From positions 2,604,001-2,668,000 of the forward strand of contig CP110630.1 of NCBI GenBank assembly GCA_026210745.1: a stretch of DNA of 64,000 nt. The letters run 5' to 3'. Origin of the DNA: Exobasidium rhododendri (Eukaryota > Basidiomycota > Exobasidiomycetes > Exobasidiales > Exobasidiaceae). Shown here piece by piece: positions 1-11,591 of the stretch (position 1 is the stretch's first letter; each line of letters opens with the position of its first letter). The position numbers were made by a program, and so were the translations under genes. The notes under the pieces are model-generated. The model did no database searches and was not told where the DNA came from. It worked only from the letters and a program-made list of their open reading frames with translations.

Positions 1-204
1 GAAATCTATAGCGGGTCTTCTAATATGACTCACCTCGACAACGTTGTAGGTGAAGCTATCGTAATTGTCGATCAGTACCGTCTTTCCCGACGAAGCCATC
101 GACTTGGAGGAAGATGCAGCAGAGGAAGAAGAGTCTATTCCGTTTGAAAGTGAGTGCCCATTCGTACCGAGCTCCGCCTTGTACGGCGATATATACTCAG
201 GCAT
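1..204 (-). CDS. TRP1: Anthranilate synthase glutamine amidotransferase (TRP), 5' end only
   Basis: First exon of a tryptophan-biosynthesis gene. The class I glutamine amidotransferase opening is clear: the residues IDNYDSFTYN follow a short polar leader rich in Ser. The coding exon is 34-204; a GTGAGT donor follows at 33, and the rest of the gene lies beyond the window. I chose the ATG at 204 because it is in frame with a later ATG at 99 and the leader between them is open. In basidiomycetes this domain usually begins a trifunctional protein (GATase, indole-glycerol-phosphate synthase, phosphoribosylanthranilate isomerase). That extension is inferred from the family and is not visible here. 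It is divergent from GPI1. Confidence 0.85.
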   Translation of the reverse strand, partial: MPEYISPYKAELGTNGHSLSNGIDSSSSAASSSKSMASSGKTVLIDNYDSFTYNVVEVSHIRRPAIDF

Positions 205-580
205 GTCGAGGAGACTGGGTGTTGAGAAAAGAGGAGAGAAGAATACCAAGAACGCGGCACTGGCTTGCAAGTATAAGAAAATATATTCGGAATCCATGAG
301 GCCAAAGTCAAAGATCTACTCACTCGCATCTGAAGAAGAGATATTCTGCAACTCTATTTCGCTCTTGCCGTGTATGTAATTAAGGTCGACCCTGCAACCA
401 GATACGTCTCTCAGAGCTCCTCCAATGCGGTGACGATACAGGAAGCATCGGAAATGCAGGAAGACAGGAGTGTGCAGTAAGTGGCTGCGGAGAGGGGATG
501 GCAAGGCCATAGTCTGACGTGAAATTCCTGCCACTAGCTCCTTGCCGCTCTCGGAGAAGGCTGCCGGGAAGCAAAGAGAA
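205..580. promoter_or_regulatory. Divergent intergenic region TRP / GPI1
   Basis: About 375 bases between two divergent start codons, expected to hold both promoters. Short open frames run through it on both strands, but none has a recognisable protein or a supported start. I see no repeat or clear regulatory motif. Confidence 0.4.
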
Positions 581-2615
581 ATGGCCATTGTCATTCCCAC
601 CATTACTATTTTTCTTCCTCGAAGCTTGTCGAAACGCTTGACAAAATACAGTGATGCCAATCTGTTGTTCGGCTGGTCATTCCCAGGAGGACCGACGGAC
701 GACAAACTCATCGTCGTTGTTGCTGGACTCGTATCTCCACGAAAGGCCGCCATGATCCCAGTCCATGCAGCACGAATAACGAAGGAACCAAAGACAACGG
801 CTGGTATCGTGGGAGAATGCAGCTTTGCATTCAACGATCTCAGGAGGAGGAGACCATCATACAAGCAAGGCGATCTCTGGTTGGAGGTTGGCTTGCCAGA
901 AGCACAAGAGTCGACAAACCTGCCTCGAGTTCATAGCATCATGTGCCCTCTTATATGCGATCATCGAGCGCAGTGTGCAATCAATGTGGTCTTGTACACA
1001 ATCCCGAATGCGAATAGGATGAGTTTCTTAAGCTTGGATCCGCTAGTCCTCACATCAGCGTCATCAGCAGCGGGCGTGCTAGATCGTCCGAAAGAAGAGG
1101 AGAAAATAAGAAAGGAAGAGACGGGCCTGAGGAGTAAGCTCGAAGATCTCATTCGACTGGATCCTTTGAGACATGAAGAGCTTTCAAAAGACTACCCACT
1201 TGGAAGAGCTCCGGGGGAGGGTTTCCACAAAGCAGTAATACTAGTGAGTTGCGTCGAGATTCGCACTCCACTCTAGAACTGACATTATTCGACTCCTTCA
1301 TCGTAGCTAAACTATTGCAGCTACTTGAACGAGAGCATCACAAAGCACGACTTCTCCGATTCAAGCAGGAATATCAACAAACAAGCTTGGCCGTCCTATG
1401 GAGTCATACTTATGCTGTGGCGAGTAATTAGATCATCGTGTCAACGGGCAAGATCTGTGCTCAACATCCGTATCAGGGCAAGATCCCTCACTGACATTTC
1501 CGCGGCTGGTGAGTGATTCTATCTAGACGAGGAGACGAGAAAGGATGACGAGACGTATGGCTGACTAAGATGTCACAGCTTGTCAGCTAGAGTTGCGCTT
1601 AGGACAAGGTGTCACTTGGCCTTCAATAGCACTTCAATTGCGACGACAACGCCGCAAGGAATATGAGCCGGCCAGTAAACTTGCGCCTCGCTATATTGCC
1701 CTCTACAACGGAGTTTGGCTGGTATTGAACGACTTGATACTGGGCCAAACGATCGGAAAATGGCTATGTGATAATCACGAGGCGGTAGGAAAGACCATCT
1801 CGAGTCTGCTGCGACCTGTTCTTGTGAAAGATCTGATCGATACCCTTTCCTGGCTCGACCACTGGCCACTCGGTCTTAAACTCAACACGCAACTATCCCG
1901 CTTCTTTTGCGATCTATTCGTCGGTCTCGCAATGGCTTGGGATGAAGTGGTCATTACCAGATTGATTGCAAACGAAGGCCAGAGTCTAGGCAGACTGATT
2001 TACTGGCTTGGCATCTCGTCTCGATTGATGGGCCTAACCATGCTGATCAGTATCCTGGTCGATCTGCTTCGACTCTTGACCTTGCACTGGTCAATCTTCT
2101 ATCGAATTCAGCAAGCCATCTTTCAATTCTTTACGTCGTCCATCGCATCCTTGTTCTATTTGTTCCGTGGAAAGAAACGTAATCCGCTGCGCAAGAATCG
2201 GACGGATGATGCTGTTTACGATCTGGATCAACTGCTCTTGGGTACCATTTTCTTCACGCTCTTTGTCTTTCTCTTCCTGACAGTGATCGTCTACTATTTC
2301 TACTTCAGCCTCCTTCGATTTGCCATTGTAGGGATCATCACCGTCTTGGAAACAGGGCTGGTATTGCTGAATCACCTTCCCTTATTTGCTCTGATGCTGC
2401 GCGCCAAGGACCCGGATCGGATACCTGGAGGGATCGAAATGCGGCTCCTGGACGATCGAAGCAGAGCGCACAACTCGCTCGCGTGCACCTACTTTGAGCT
2501 ACACACGAATCCACTCACACTCCAGGACATCTTTCGAGGTTACAACGGTCACTTACAAGCCATTCGCAATCTACCGCGTCTATTTGGGCAGCTACTTTTG
2601 GGACGCAGATATTGA
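581..2615 (+). CDS. GPI1: GPI1/PIG-Q, subunit of the GPI-GlcNAc transferase
   Basis: Subunit of the ER-membrane complex that transfers GlcNAc to phosphatidylinositol, the first step of GPI-anchor synthesis. Proposed exons are 581-1243, 1307-1508 and 1579-2615, giving 633 residues. The long 3' exon carries the family signature: a QLELRL segment, then YIALYNGVWLVLND, then several hydrophobic helices and the conserved HNSLACTYFELHTNPLTL-type tail. The N-terminal exon starts with a hydrophobic strand, IFLPRSL, and an LFGW motif. The start is the first ATG; an upstream in-frame extension has only a TTG. Exon 2 is the least certain part, since a second reading frame across 1321-1423 also looks protein-like but no canonical splice rejoins it to the conserved 3' part. 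GPI12, two steps along in the same pathway, is at 47.1-48.3 kb. Confidence 0.85.
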
Positions 2616-2658
2616 TTTGTAGGATGCTACTTCGGCATTTCCGTATTCAATTACATCC

Positions 2659-4383
2659 TCACAGTTGACCGTACGACCAGTCCATTATCTCCTTCACTTT
2701 GACGAAGCCTGCATTGAAGATCGGGTGTGTTATACCGACTCGGTTCTGGTCACCCCCCAGCACGCATTGTATTTTTGTATCAAATTTCCATCCCAGCATG
2801 GAGGAATAGCAGCATCTTTTCCACTCTTCCAATTCATCGCCTTCGAACGTCTTGACCTTGTATTGTACGCACAGTCGTCTCCGTACGGAATCATCCAGCT
2901 CGAACAAGTGTTGACACAGTGACAGACCGCTGAGATTGTAACATGTGTGATAGGCATCCGAATTCTTTCCCGGCTTGTCACGTAGACCTCCCTTTGGTGA
3001 TTGTGCAATGACCAAGATGTATTCTTGCAGGGCTACACGATCAAAGAGACATCCATCTGACTCAAAATTGAGTAGAGAATCGCTTGCAACACTTTCCCAG
3101 TCATCGCTTGTCCCACCGTCTTCCTTTTCCGCCCTCCCGATGGCGACTTCTTGTCTTTCTCCTTCTCTCCACCACTTTCCCTGCTGCAACTCTACCAAAG
3201 CCCCCAAGATTGTCATGATTCCCCCTCCGCTAAACCAGCCGTAACATCCGTCCACGAGCTTGTTTGTTCTACCTCTGAATCCTCCACCTTCGATCGGAAT
3301 GCCTTGCTGAGAGATAGCCCATCGCAAGGCTTTATCGATGTCTAACTTGGCACTGCAAGCGGACTGTCTCTGAGTCCAGGAAATACTCTCCTCCAATCCA
3401 TTCTTGCTCGAGCCACTTTCACCAAAAGGAGAAACGGTAGGATTCCTAGGGTCTGGTAGAAAGGAGAGGCTCAAATGGGTGGCCAACGCACAATAAGCAT
3501 AGCCGCCGTGTGCTTCGCCAAGCGTGGCTCCTTCAAGGTCATTGTCCGATGAAGTATGACTGGCAGCCGAAAGACCCCCTTCGAATGTTTGGCAGCGGGC
3601 CACAGCCTCGCCGACGCCTTCAAAGAGCTCTGGTGTAGCTATGCCCAAGATTATGGAGATACAGGTGACGCAATACGTTGCTCTGACATCTATCTCTCCT
3701 TCTCGATGAACGGTGAATGAGCCGTCTGGCTGCTTGAGTGACAGCAGAAATTGATAAAGGAGAGGACTGATGAAAGAAAGATGAGAAGCCAATTCAAAAG
3801 GCAAATCACAAGCTTGTGCTCACCGATCAATATCGTCCCAACCACCTTTTCCAGAAATGTGGTCCACCGAATTTATATCTTCCTCATCAGGACATCGACC
3901 AGGACCTCCCAGTATAGTCATCGCCATGATGGTCGCATACGTGGCCATGAGGTGACCGATCTGACCTCGTCCGCTTCCAAATCCACCATTTTTCGTGTCT
4001 TGAAAATGAAGCAAAGTCGATATTGCTTGAAATCTGAGTGAGCTTGGTAGCTCCTCTCCTAATAGGAAGTACGAGTGTGCCACCCAATAGATCAACCAGC
4101 AACGAGTGCTGTCAAAGGCCACGTATGGAGCAGGGAGAGGATCAAGGATCTTTTGCAGGAATAGAATGTGCTGTGCCTTGTTGAGAGTAGGCACGGGAAT
4201 GCTACTGGCCGCAGCAATGGCCTGAGAAGACGACGATGGTGATAATGACGATTTCAACGGAGACTGTTGGTAGGGAAGCAAGATGGACTGTATGCTTGCC
4301 TCTACGTCTTCTTGCTCCTCGGATGTCGGTGTGAACAATCCGTCTAAGGGCGTTGACGTCAATGCCTGGTAAAATATCGACAT
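2659..4383 (-). CDS. RAM1: Protein farnesyltransferase beta subunit
   Basis: Catalytic beta subunit that attaches farnesyl groups to CaaX proteins such as Ras and mating pheromones. The two exons, 3824-4383 and 2659-3766, are joined by a 57-base intron (GTGAGC...ATCAG) and give 555 residues. The prenyltransferase alpha-alpha barrel repeats are visible. GGFRGRTNKLVDGCY (around residue 350-360) carries the zinc ligands Asp and Cys, and DAYHTCYNLSGLS (around residue 459) carries the zinc-ligand His. The GGYAYCALA repeat near the centre is also typical. A Ser-rich N-terminal region of about 90 residues and a Gly/Glu-rich insert near residue 385 lengthen it beyond the usual 430-450. The start is the ATG before SIFYQAL; the open frame runs further upstream through low-complexity Thr codons that I leave out. 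Confidence 0.93.
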
Positions 4384-4662
4384 TACAAGGTGATGTTGGT
4401 GGAAAGTCAGTATACGAGCGAGAGTTGCGGACGCAGTGATGGTGTTGGTAGTAGTAATGAAAGTAGTGGTAGTAGTGTACAAGGGAGGTCAGTCATAATG
4501 AAAGCAAAAGGAAGAAATATCGGAACAATGGCGACTTTTTTTACCTTCTTCCCTAATTGGCATCACAAAAAAAGCGCACGGACCAAGCCTGTCGAGGACA
4601 AAGGGAATGGAGCAAAGACAATGAATGCATTGTATACACTATACGAGTAGGGCGGCAGGCCC

Positions 4663-5887
4663 TTAAGAGAAGTGGACTTGAAGAATGATTCGAGCAACGC
4701 CCCTCTCGCTTCTCCAGACGACTGTGCTGCTTGCTTTGTGCTTTGCGAGCTCCTCTTGAAACGCATTAACCCCGCCGCCAACGCCAAAGTAGAGGACCTT
4801 GGCTGCCACTAAGCACAAATCCTGTTTCGTGGTGACCTCTGCCCTGCCCTTTGTCTCTGCCAGTGTTGTCTTTTGCAAAATTGCTATGATCGATCCGCTA
4901 CAGGCTACGCCTAAAGTCTCAACTAGCACAGGTAGACTTTCTATCGAGTAGATTGTCTCTGAGGTCAAGACTACATTGCAAGTCGTCCGCGTACAGTCGA
5001 AAGCTCCGGCGTCGTGGAGGCCATGCCAGGGCCCCGAGAAGAGATCGATTCTAATGTCAAGAGCCGTCAGAGCCAATGAAAACTCATCCAGAACATCTTG
5101 AGTGACTTCCACATCCCCATTGTCTTCTAATACTCTGTCTTTTGAGCTATTGAAAAACCACGTCAGAAGCATGTTGGGAAATGTCACCTGCGAGAAGGAC
5201 GATAGCGTCAATTTTAGTAGAACAGGCCGGTATATAGTGATTCACACTCACCAGACGAAGAACCTGCTCATTGAAGTCGCACAGCGCAAAAGAGCAATTC
5301 CTTTTCGTCAGACTATCGGTCGTCAATAGGCGAGAGAAAAGGTACATGCTAGGTATAGCTGTACCGCAGCCCAATTCTGTTATCCTCTTGTTCTGAAGCC
5401 AAGATGAGCTGTCTTTCTCCTCATGTAGCAAATTGTGAAGCTTCGTTGTGAGATCGAGTGAGCATTCCCACGTCTTGAAACCCCCCTCGTATACACCTGG
5501 TATCAGATCTGTGTCAGCTCCTGCCGAATAAGTCTCCCAATCCGTCAGCTTCTTTGCCTTTTCTTCCTTGGTGTCGCCGTTCGTGTTGCTACCTTCATCG
5601 CTATCGTCTTCGTTTATGAGCTGGAAACGTGCATCAAACAGATCCCGTCGAGGTATTCTGATGCTTGAATCTTGTATAGGAATAGTTAGGGTCGAGTAGG
5701 ATAGCCGGGAGGGAAGAGCAACTAGTAGTTCCTGCAATGTATGCCGCTTAGCTGGTGTGCGCGTTTTGGGCACCGACGGTCCTGAATGGTCTGCTCCTGT
5801 TTGCTCTACTTTACCCTTGGCCACGCTTGCCGATGACCTGTACTCGTCGTCCAAGTCCTCCTCATCGAACTGAAAGCCGAACGACAT
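4663..5887 (-). CDS. HPM1: Protein-histidine N-methyltransferase (HPM1/METTL18 type)
   Basis: SAM-dependent methyltransferase of the family that methylates a histidine of ribosomal protein uL3. Exons are 5252-5887 and 4663-5187, with a 64-base intron; 386 residues. Evidence: the DLIPGVYEGGFKTWECS segment, the SAM-binding ELGCGTAIPSMYL motif, the acidic CDFNEQVL loop, and the family-diagnostic LTSETIYS motif in the second exon, followed by GVGGGVNAF near the C-terminus. The start follows a 5' leader and opens with MSFGFQFDEEDLDD, an acidic tail typical of fungal members. It runs in the same direction as RAM1, and its start is divergent from the unknown gene at 6132. Confidence 0.92.
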
Positions 5888-6131
5888 CTTCAGGAGTAGT
5901 GTGCACCAGTGGAACAGACAAGACGGATGGTCATCAGATCGTTGCTTGTGCCTAAATTCAGTCTCGACCTAAGAAGAAACAATTAAAAAATATTTCCAAG
6001 AAAAAGTTGACGCCGGGAGTGTTCCACGCTAGAGTGGTGGTGATACTCCTGCAGTCGAGCAGCGAACATCAACACTCTCCCTTCTTCCCCTCCTAGAGCG
6101 TTGATGTCTAGCACAGCGCATCGAAGACTGC

Positions 6132-7785
6132 ATGCCAACGTCTACATTTGCGAGAAAGACGTCCAATGCTCAAGGGACCAGGCTTGACAGCTCAAGTAGC
6201 TCAGCTGCAACCAGCACAAGCACTAGCCAAGTGCAACCTGCGATGCCACTAATGAGCGCGACGACGAACACTACCAGCAACCACATCAACATGAATGCTA
6301 ATGGATCATCCTTAGCTGGATCGCCTGCCTATTTCGCAGCTGCTACCAATGGAGGAAGTAGCTTGAGCGAGTTTGGGAGCGGCGGTGGCATTGCAATCGG
6401 ATCCGGATCAGTAGACCGGGCGAGGGAGGATAGCAGTAGGGCTACCTCGCCTTTCTTTTCTCCGACTCTAGGCGGCGGTAATTCTACCTTTCCATCAGGA
6501 TCGAATGAGGCCAATCAAGGCCTATCTCAATCGTTTCCTGCCTCTGCTGTGGACGCCCAGAGTCTACATTCTGCAACGCATTCTACCTTTGCAGCTTCTC
6601 TTTCCTCGACCTTTGCACCTTCCTCTGTCAATGCTGGGCAAGTAAGTCGAAAGGGATCAATGACGCAGCAGCTCGTATTTGTTGCTCACACCTTATACCG
6701 TCCAGCACACCGAGATGTCACTGAAGGATACATTTTCACGTCGCATACGATGTCTCGCATATGTCAAAAGGTGTCTCTCTATCGTCTCAAACCCGCCAAC
6801 GCCTCAAAGTATGAACACAGCCAATGCGCCGGCTTGGCTGGATGTCATAAAACTGTCCAAGAGAGATCTAGAAGTCATTTACGACTCAGAAAAGATGAAG
6901 AGACGTACAAATCGGAACCACACCCTTGGCTGTTCTATCGCCCCCGCGTTAGATTATAGCAACAGTGCCGAATTCGCAAGAGCACTCTTGGCCATCTTCA
7001 ACGAAGTAGAGGTACTAGGAGAAGGCGGAGATAAGGACAAGGCGAAAGTGGTGAGCAGGAAGGAGGTCCTTGATACTCTTTTACGAAAAGCAATGTCTGT
7101 ATTCTCACATATTCTGCCCCCTAGCGAAATTTCTTCAAGACCTCATCGATGCGCGGGACAAGGAGGGGCATGGCTGGTATAGAATGGGATGGTAGTGCGG
7201 GTAACACTGGAACGGTGTCAGGCATGAGTAATGCTGACTTGCTTGGAAGTCAAGTGGTGAGCTGAAGGCTATTGAAGTACTCTTTGACTGCTCTCACGAC
7301 ATCTCATCGTTTTCATTTGTAGCCCTTTCCACTAGATTTCTTCCAAACGACAATCACCTTGTGCGACATATTCGTCGAAATGTATCACAAATCTACTCTG
7401 TTCTTAGTAAGCGGGAGAGACGCTGGTACCTGGAACAGCTTCCCGGCAAAAGAGGACAGTACTTCAGAAATACACCACACAGCCGTGACTGCGTCAACCC
7501 TCGATCTTCTACACAAGATTGATGGGAAAGTCAAAGTGAGACAAGACGCTTGATTGCTTTAGTAGTCTTTGAGGGGCTCAAATTCACTAATGTCATGATA
7601 CTGCTCTCCTTCTCCCACAGAGACTGCTTTCACAGACTTGCAAAGAGCTCGATTCGCTTGCTCGACACGTCATACGTGAGGAGCTGGCTTCGATTGACCC
7701 ATTGATGGCACGAGAGCTCGGACTTTTCGAAGGCACCGGTGGAACGGCCGGTATCGAAGGAAGCAATCATCAAGCTACTGACTAA
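6132..7785 (+). CDS. Conserved fungal protein of unknown function, Ser-rich N-terminus
   Basis: I do not recognise this gene. Five exons, 6132-6641, 6706-7050, 7125-7256, 7323-7535 and 7621-7785, all in phase 0, give 454 residues. The first about 170 residues are low-complexity Ser/Thr/Asn/Gly. The rest is folded-looking: a basic segment SLKDTFSRRIRCLAYVKRCL, then DVIKLSKRDLEVIY, a hydrophobic stretch PLDFFQTTITLCDIFVEMYHK, and a C-terminal helix, DLLHKIDGKVK spliced to RLLSQTCKELDSLARHVIREEL. That clean joining across an intron supports a real conserved helix. Every intron has GTGAGT/GTAAGT-like donors and AG acceptors. Exon 4 also contains an unused GTAAGC that could mark alternative splicing. 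Confidence 0.75.
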
Positions 7786-7927
7786 ATTTCGGAAACACCC
7801 AGTCGTTTTGGAAAGATTTGGAGCCCGTGAAGAAGGAGAGCTGCACTGTAATAGTATGGAGGGATACCTTGAATAATACTCTAGAAATACAATTGAAGGG
7901 GATTTTGCTTGCAACGGTCTCCGGTCT

Positions 7928-9373
7928 CTACTCTTTCCGGCTTCTTGACGGTACGCTGGGTTTTGACAGATTGCCAAAGGGAGATGAAGCCGCTGCAGCT
8001 GATCCAGTACTCGCCATAGACCTCGCCTCAAAAGCGGGAGGTATCACCGCCCTTGTCGTCGGTATGGCTGAGCTGCTGTTGGTCTTCCATGGGGCTCCTG
8101 TCGCTGGCATTGGCATCCCATTCCCCAGTCTGGATATTCCACCCATAGGTGATGGAATCGATCCAACCGCCTTCCACGGTGCTGCAGTCATTGGCAAGGC
8201 TGAGTGAGTCTGCGATGCAGTTGTAGCCCCTTCAGCTTGCACACTTTTCGAGCCTCCCTCCCATATGAAAGCTATTGCGCCGAAAGGAAAGTGCTGAATG
8301 ACTGGCAGCTTATTTAGACATTCTGCTTCCCACATCTTCATCATTCCACTATGAACTTTGACCCAGTTTGGAACCGTCAGTGACACGTCGTACAACAAAG
8401 GTGAATGCTCAGAGAAGGGACCTCTTTTGAGGGAGTGTATGCGAGCGATCGAAGTGGTATACAAATTGGCAAACGGTGGTTCACCAGTCGAAGCGGATCT
8501 TCTTGATGATGAGTCCGATGGGCCGGGTATGAATTGTAATAGCCGATCGATGGGTAGCTTTGGAGGGTCTGGCTTATGATTCGCGAGAGAGATGGCCGAT
8601 GGTAGATAAGAGCTCTGGTTGCGGAGTTGAGCTGCTCCGATTGCATAAGGTATGAACTGGTAATCATCTAGACCCCAAACACCATGACTGCCAGCAGGTT
8701 CTAGACCGTATCGATCTTGTAAACCCCAAACAACTTCGAGGTATTTGGGAATGATCTCTAAAGCTATTCTTTCCTCCGATTTGGCTGCCAAAATCTCACC
8801 ATCTTCCGGCAGAAACATTCCCAGTCTTGCAAGAAAGCACAGCCAAGCGAGGAAGCTAAGCTCGTGACCTGACCCGTAATCCAGTCGAATCCAGGAGCCA
8901 AATCCTCCCAGAAAGTACGTCTCCAGCTCAGGTATGACAGGATGCAGTGTCGAGGGAAGAAGTTGTCGATGCAATGCAGTCACTCTCTCTTCCAATCGCT
9001 GGCCCCAAGAACGAAATGCTAGATTGCCAAATCTTTGAGGGGATTTGAGAGGTTCGATTTCCTCGGTCCAATGCTGTAATTCGTCCAACAGATCCCACAC
9101 ACCATCCAAGAATAACTTGCCTTTGTCCTTTGGCAGTGATTCATTGACTCCCCTGACCCTTCTCTGGGTCCCCTTTCCAACAGCACTTTCACATAGTCGT
9201 GCCAAGAAGAGCGTGATGACTTTGTGTGCAGCACTCTTTCGCCAAAGTACGACGTCTGATTCGGAGTGTATGCACTTCACTGCTGCAGTGCTTGTCTTCC
9301 GCTGTGCCGCATCAATCAGGGGAAGCAAAGGCAGCTCTTCGGCTGCTAATGTTGCCGTCACCTTTGACGACAT
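7928..9373 (-). CDS. PP2A phosphatase activator PTPA (RRD-type peptidyl-prolyl isomerase)
   Basis: Activator of protein phosphatase 2A, with peptidyl-prolyl isomerase activity in the family. A single uninterrupted frame of 481 residues. Diagnostic motifs: DYGSGHELSFLAWL, GVWGLDDYQFIPYAIGAAQL, and LYDVSLTVPNWVKVHSGMMKMW, then the IQHFPFG segment. A C-terminal extension of about 90 residues, Pro/Ser/Ala-rich, follows the conserved core, as in RRD2-type fungal members. The start is the ATG before SSKVTATL; the codon two positions upstream is only TTG. Its 3' end faces the unknown gene at 6132 and its start is 164 bases from SEC65. Confidence 0.95.
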   Translation of the reverse strand: MSSKVTATLAAEELPLLPLIDAAQRKTSTAAVKCIHSESDVVLWRKSAAHKVITLFLARLCESAVGKGTQRRVRGVNESLPKDKGKLFLDGVWDLLDELQHWTEEIEPLKSPQRFGNLAFRSWGQRLEERVTALHRQLLPSTLHPVIPELETYFLGGFGSWIRLDYGSGHELSFLAWLCFLARLGMFLPEDGEILAAKSEERIALEIIPKYLEVVWGLQDRYGLEPAGSHGVWGLDDYQFIPYAIGAAQLRNQSSYLPSAISLANHKPDPPKLPIDRLLQFIPGPSDSSSRRSASTGEPPFANLYTTSIARIHSLKRGPFSEHSPLLYDVSLTVPNWVKVHSGMMKMWEAECLNKLPVIQHFPFGAIAFIWEGGSKSVQAEGATTASQTHSALPMTAAPWKAVGSIPSPMGGISRLGNGMPMPATGAPWKTNSSSAIPTTRAVIPPAFEARSMASTGSAAAASSPFGNLSKPSVPSRSRKE

Positions 9374-9537
9374 CTCCAATGTCGCGGGGTAAGAGCGGCA
9401 GTGGCAAGGTGGTCGACTCTAATTTAGGCAGTGGAGCATGGAACAATCTACACGTGGATTTAGACACGGTGAAGGGCGCTCTTCTAAATACAGTATAGTG
9501 ATCTCTCTTGCTTTGCCTTTCGACACCACGGACGACC

Positions 9538-10715
9538 ATGTCTGCTGCTACTATTGAAGAGTTTGACGATGACACTGATGTGAGTGAGCTTGTGACGACA
9601 GCGATCATAAGATTGGCACATTTAGCATAAAGTCCATCAAACACAGTTCGCCCTGCCAGTTGTACCCGCGACTCCTGCCGGTGGATCGAGTGGCATGGCA
9701 GGGAATGATGCTCAAGCAAAGCAAATGCAAGAATTCATGGCAAAGATGCAAGGTGGCGAAGGTAGTGCAATGATGGGAGCAGCCAGAGGGCAAGAGACAG
9801 AGTTGAGCGCCGAGGCTAAGAAATGGGTCACTATTTACCCTATCTACTTTGATGCCAAGCGGAAATACATGAAGGGATGCAGAAGGGTTGCATATGACAG
9901 AAGCTGCCTTTGGCCAAAGAGCGATGACATCCAAGCAGCCGTTCAACGGCTTGATCTGAAGTATGCCCACGAGGTGTGTACTATTCTTCTTGTGATAAGT
10001 GAGCCAAATTTTGAGTACTGACGAAGTTCTTGTCTTGCCATTGTGTAGCCTCGCAAGACACACCCTCAGGACTGGGAGAACCCAGGCAGAGTCAAGGTTC
10101 AGCTCTTCGACGAAGGTGGAGCGGCAAAGAAGAAGCAGATCGAGAGCAGTAAGTGAACGTTCCTCACAGGAAAATTGTTACATCCTGCTGAATGACATTC
10201 TCTGGCCTGTGTCTTTAGAAAAGGCACTCTTGAACGCCATTGCTGGGCTTGTGCAGTCTCGTCGAGGGGGTAAGCCGCCGTCGTTGGTCAAGTCTGTCCT
10301 TGTGGAGAAGAAATCGACAAGGAAGGAAATCAAAGAAGATAAAGTAGTCAACAACAAGAATGCTGCTTCCGGGGCACTGCGAAAGACGAAGAGGATCTCA
10401 ACCCGCGTGAAGCCTGAAGATCGCATCAAAGGGTCTCGACCACCTCCGTTGAATAATCGATACCCTGTCTACTCGCCGGCAAGAGAAGCTGGTCTCTTGA
10501 ATGCAGACCTGGGTGGTATGATGGGAGATTTGCAAGGGATGGGGCCGCTAGGAGCCATGATGGGGTCGATGGGATTGGGAGGAAACGATGAAGAGGAAGA
10601 CGCTGAAGAGGAAGAGAAGAAGAGAAAAGAGGAGGAGGAAAAGCAAAAGAAGAAGGATCCCATGGCACAGCTAGGTAGAAGACAAAGGAAAAGAGTCGTT
10701 CGGATCGGCCGCTGA
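9538..10715 (+). CDS. SEC65: Signal recognition particle 19 kDa subunit (SRP19/Sec65)
   Basis: RNA-binding subunit of the signal recognition particle, needed for assembly of the SRP RNA with SRP54. Exons are 9538-9579, 9647-9973, 10049-10148 and 10219-10715, giving 321 residues. The conserved core is IYPIYFDAKRKYMKGCRRVAYD followed, across an intron, by PRKTHPQDWENPGRVKVQLF, which is the SRP19 signature. The first coding exon is only 14 codons (acidic EEFDDDTD). After the core come a basic segment, a Gly/Met-rich stretch (GGMMGDLQGMGPLGAMMGSMG) and a charged Glu/Lys tail ending in RRQRKRVVRIGR. Metazoan SRP19 is about 144 residues; fungal proteins are longer, as here. Confidence 0.95.
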
Positions 10716-10817
10716 TGGTTGGGAAAAGATGTATGGTGTACCCGGGCAGTCTCTGCTGCTCACGATGCTCTTGCTCGTCAGATATATCAACGTGAAATAC
10801 ATATAAACTTGAGCCGA

Positions 10818-11591
10818 TTAGTTGCCATGTCCTCCTTTGGCGCCTGCGAACGTGGACGACAATATCGGTATTATATTTCACCCCCCGCTGCATTTCCCTT
10901 CCAATTTCGGACTCACCATCGACGTACATATTCCTTGTCGCACTGGGTAGCTGCGCAACCATGCCGTCTAGCTCTCGTGTCAGCTTGATCTGACATCCTA
11001 GCCTCGAGCTTTAGATGTTAACACCAATAGAGGGTCCTCGTCAGCATGCTCCAAGTTACTCCTTGCGAACTCTGTCTCCGTTTCGCACACTCTCTTTCCC
11101 ACTCACGTATCTGTCAAGCCGAAAGCGAGATCTAACATATCGTTCTCATCATCGCCTGGCTCTTCCATCTTGTCGTAAATTCTTGAATCCAAGATGACAT
11201 GACAAGTCGAACAAGCAATCGAACCTTCACAAGCGCCTTCTAAATCAATGTCATATTCATGTGCTATACTCAGCAAATCATCTCCTTCGTTTGCCTCGAC
11301 TGTTTTGATGTCAACTCCTTTACTATCTCGAAAGATTACTTTTATTCCTTTGCCTGGCTCGGGGCGTTCAATACCCCCATGCTGTACTCTGGCCGATGTT
11401 TGGAAGCTTCTGTTGGCCGACGCTCCACCAGCGAGTCTATCACTGCCTTTGGAGAAGCATCTACTGCTATTCAGCAAAGACGGCGAAGCGGAGGCAAGCC
11501 TTGGTCGTGACGAGCATGCAGCAAGAGTAGTCTCCTTGACTGCATGCTTGAAAGAGGCCGCGAGGAATGACCGTTGCGGGGCAAGCGCCAT
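10818..11591 (-). CDS. YAH1: Mitochondrial [2Fe-2S] ferredoxin (adrenodoxin type)
   Basis: Electron carrier for mitochondrial iron-sulfur cluster and heme A biosynthesis. Exons are 11107-11591, 10917-11008 and 10818-10843, giving 200 residues. The N-terminal 70 residues are basic and Ser/Ala-rich, as expected of a matrix presequence. The cluster ligands are in [10 protein letters not shown] (C-x5-C-x2-C), and the fourth Cys is in SRLGCQIKL, which is reached only by splicing exon 1 to exon 2. The third exon adds the last nine residues after the conserved [12 protein letters not shown] motif. Without this splice the frame would run on for over 150 codons across the SEC65 3' end, so the short C-terminus is the better model. 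Confidence 0.95.

Noticed and set aside
316-864. 182-residue minus-strand frame opposite the GPI1 N-terminus
   Set aside because: No recognisable protein, and it overlaps a well-supported gene on the other strand.
10426-10962. 178-residue minus-strand frame overlapping the SEC65 3' end
   Set aside because: Only its first residues ([12 protein letters not shown]) are real ferredoxin coding sequence; the rest is antisense to SEC65 and is removed by splicing to a short last exon.
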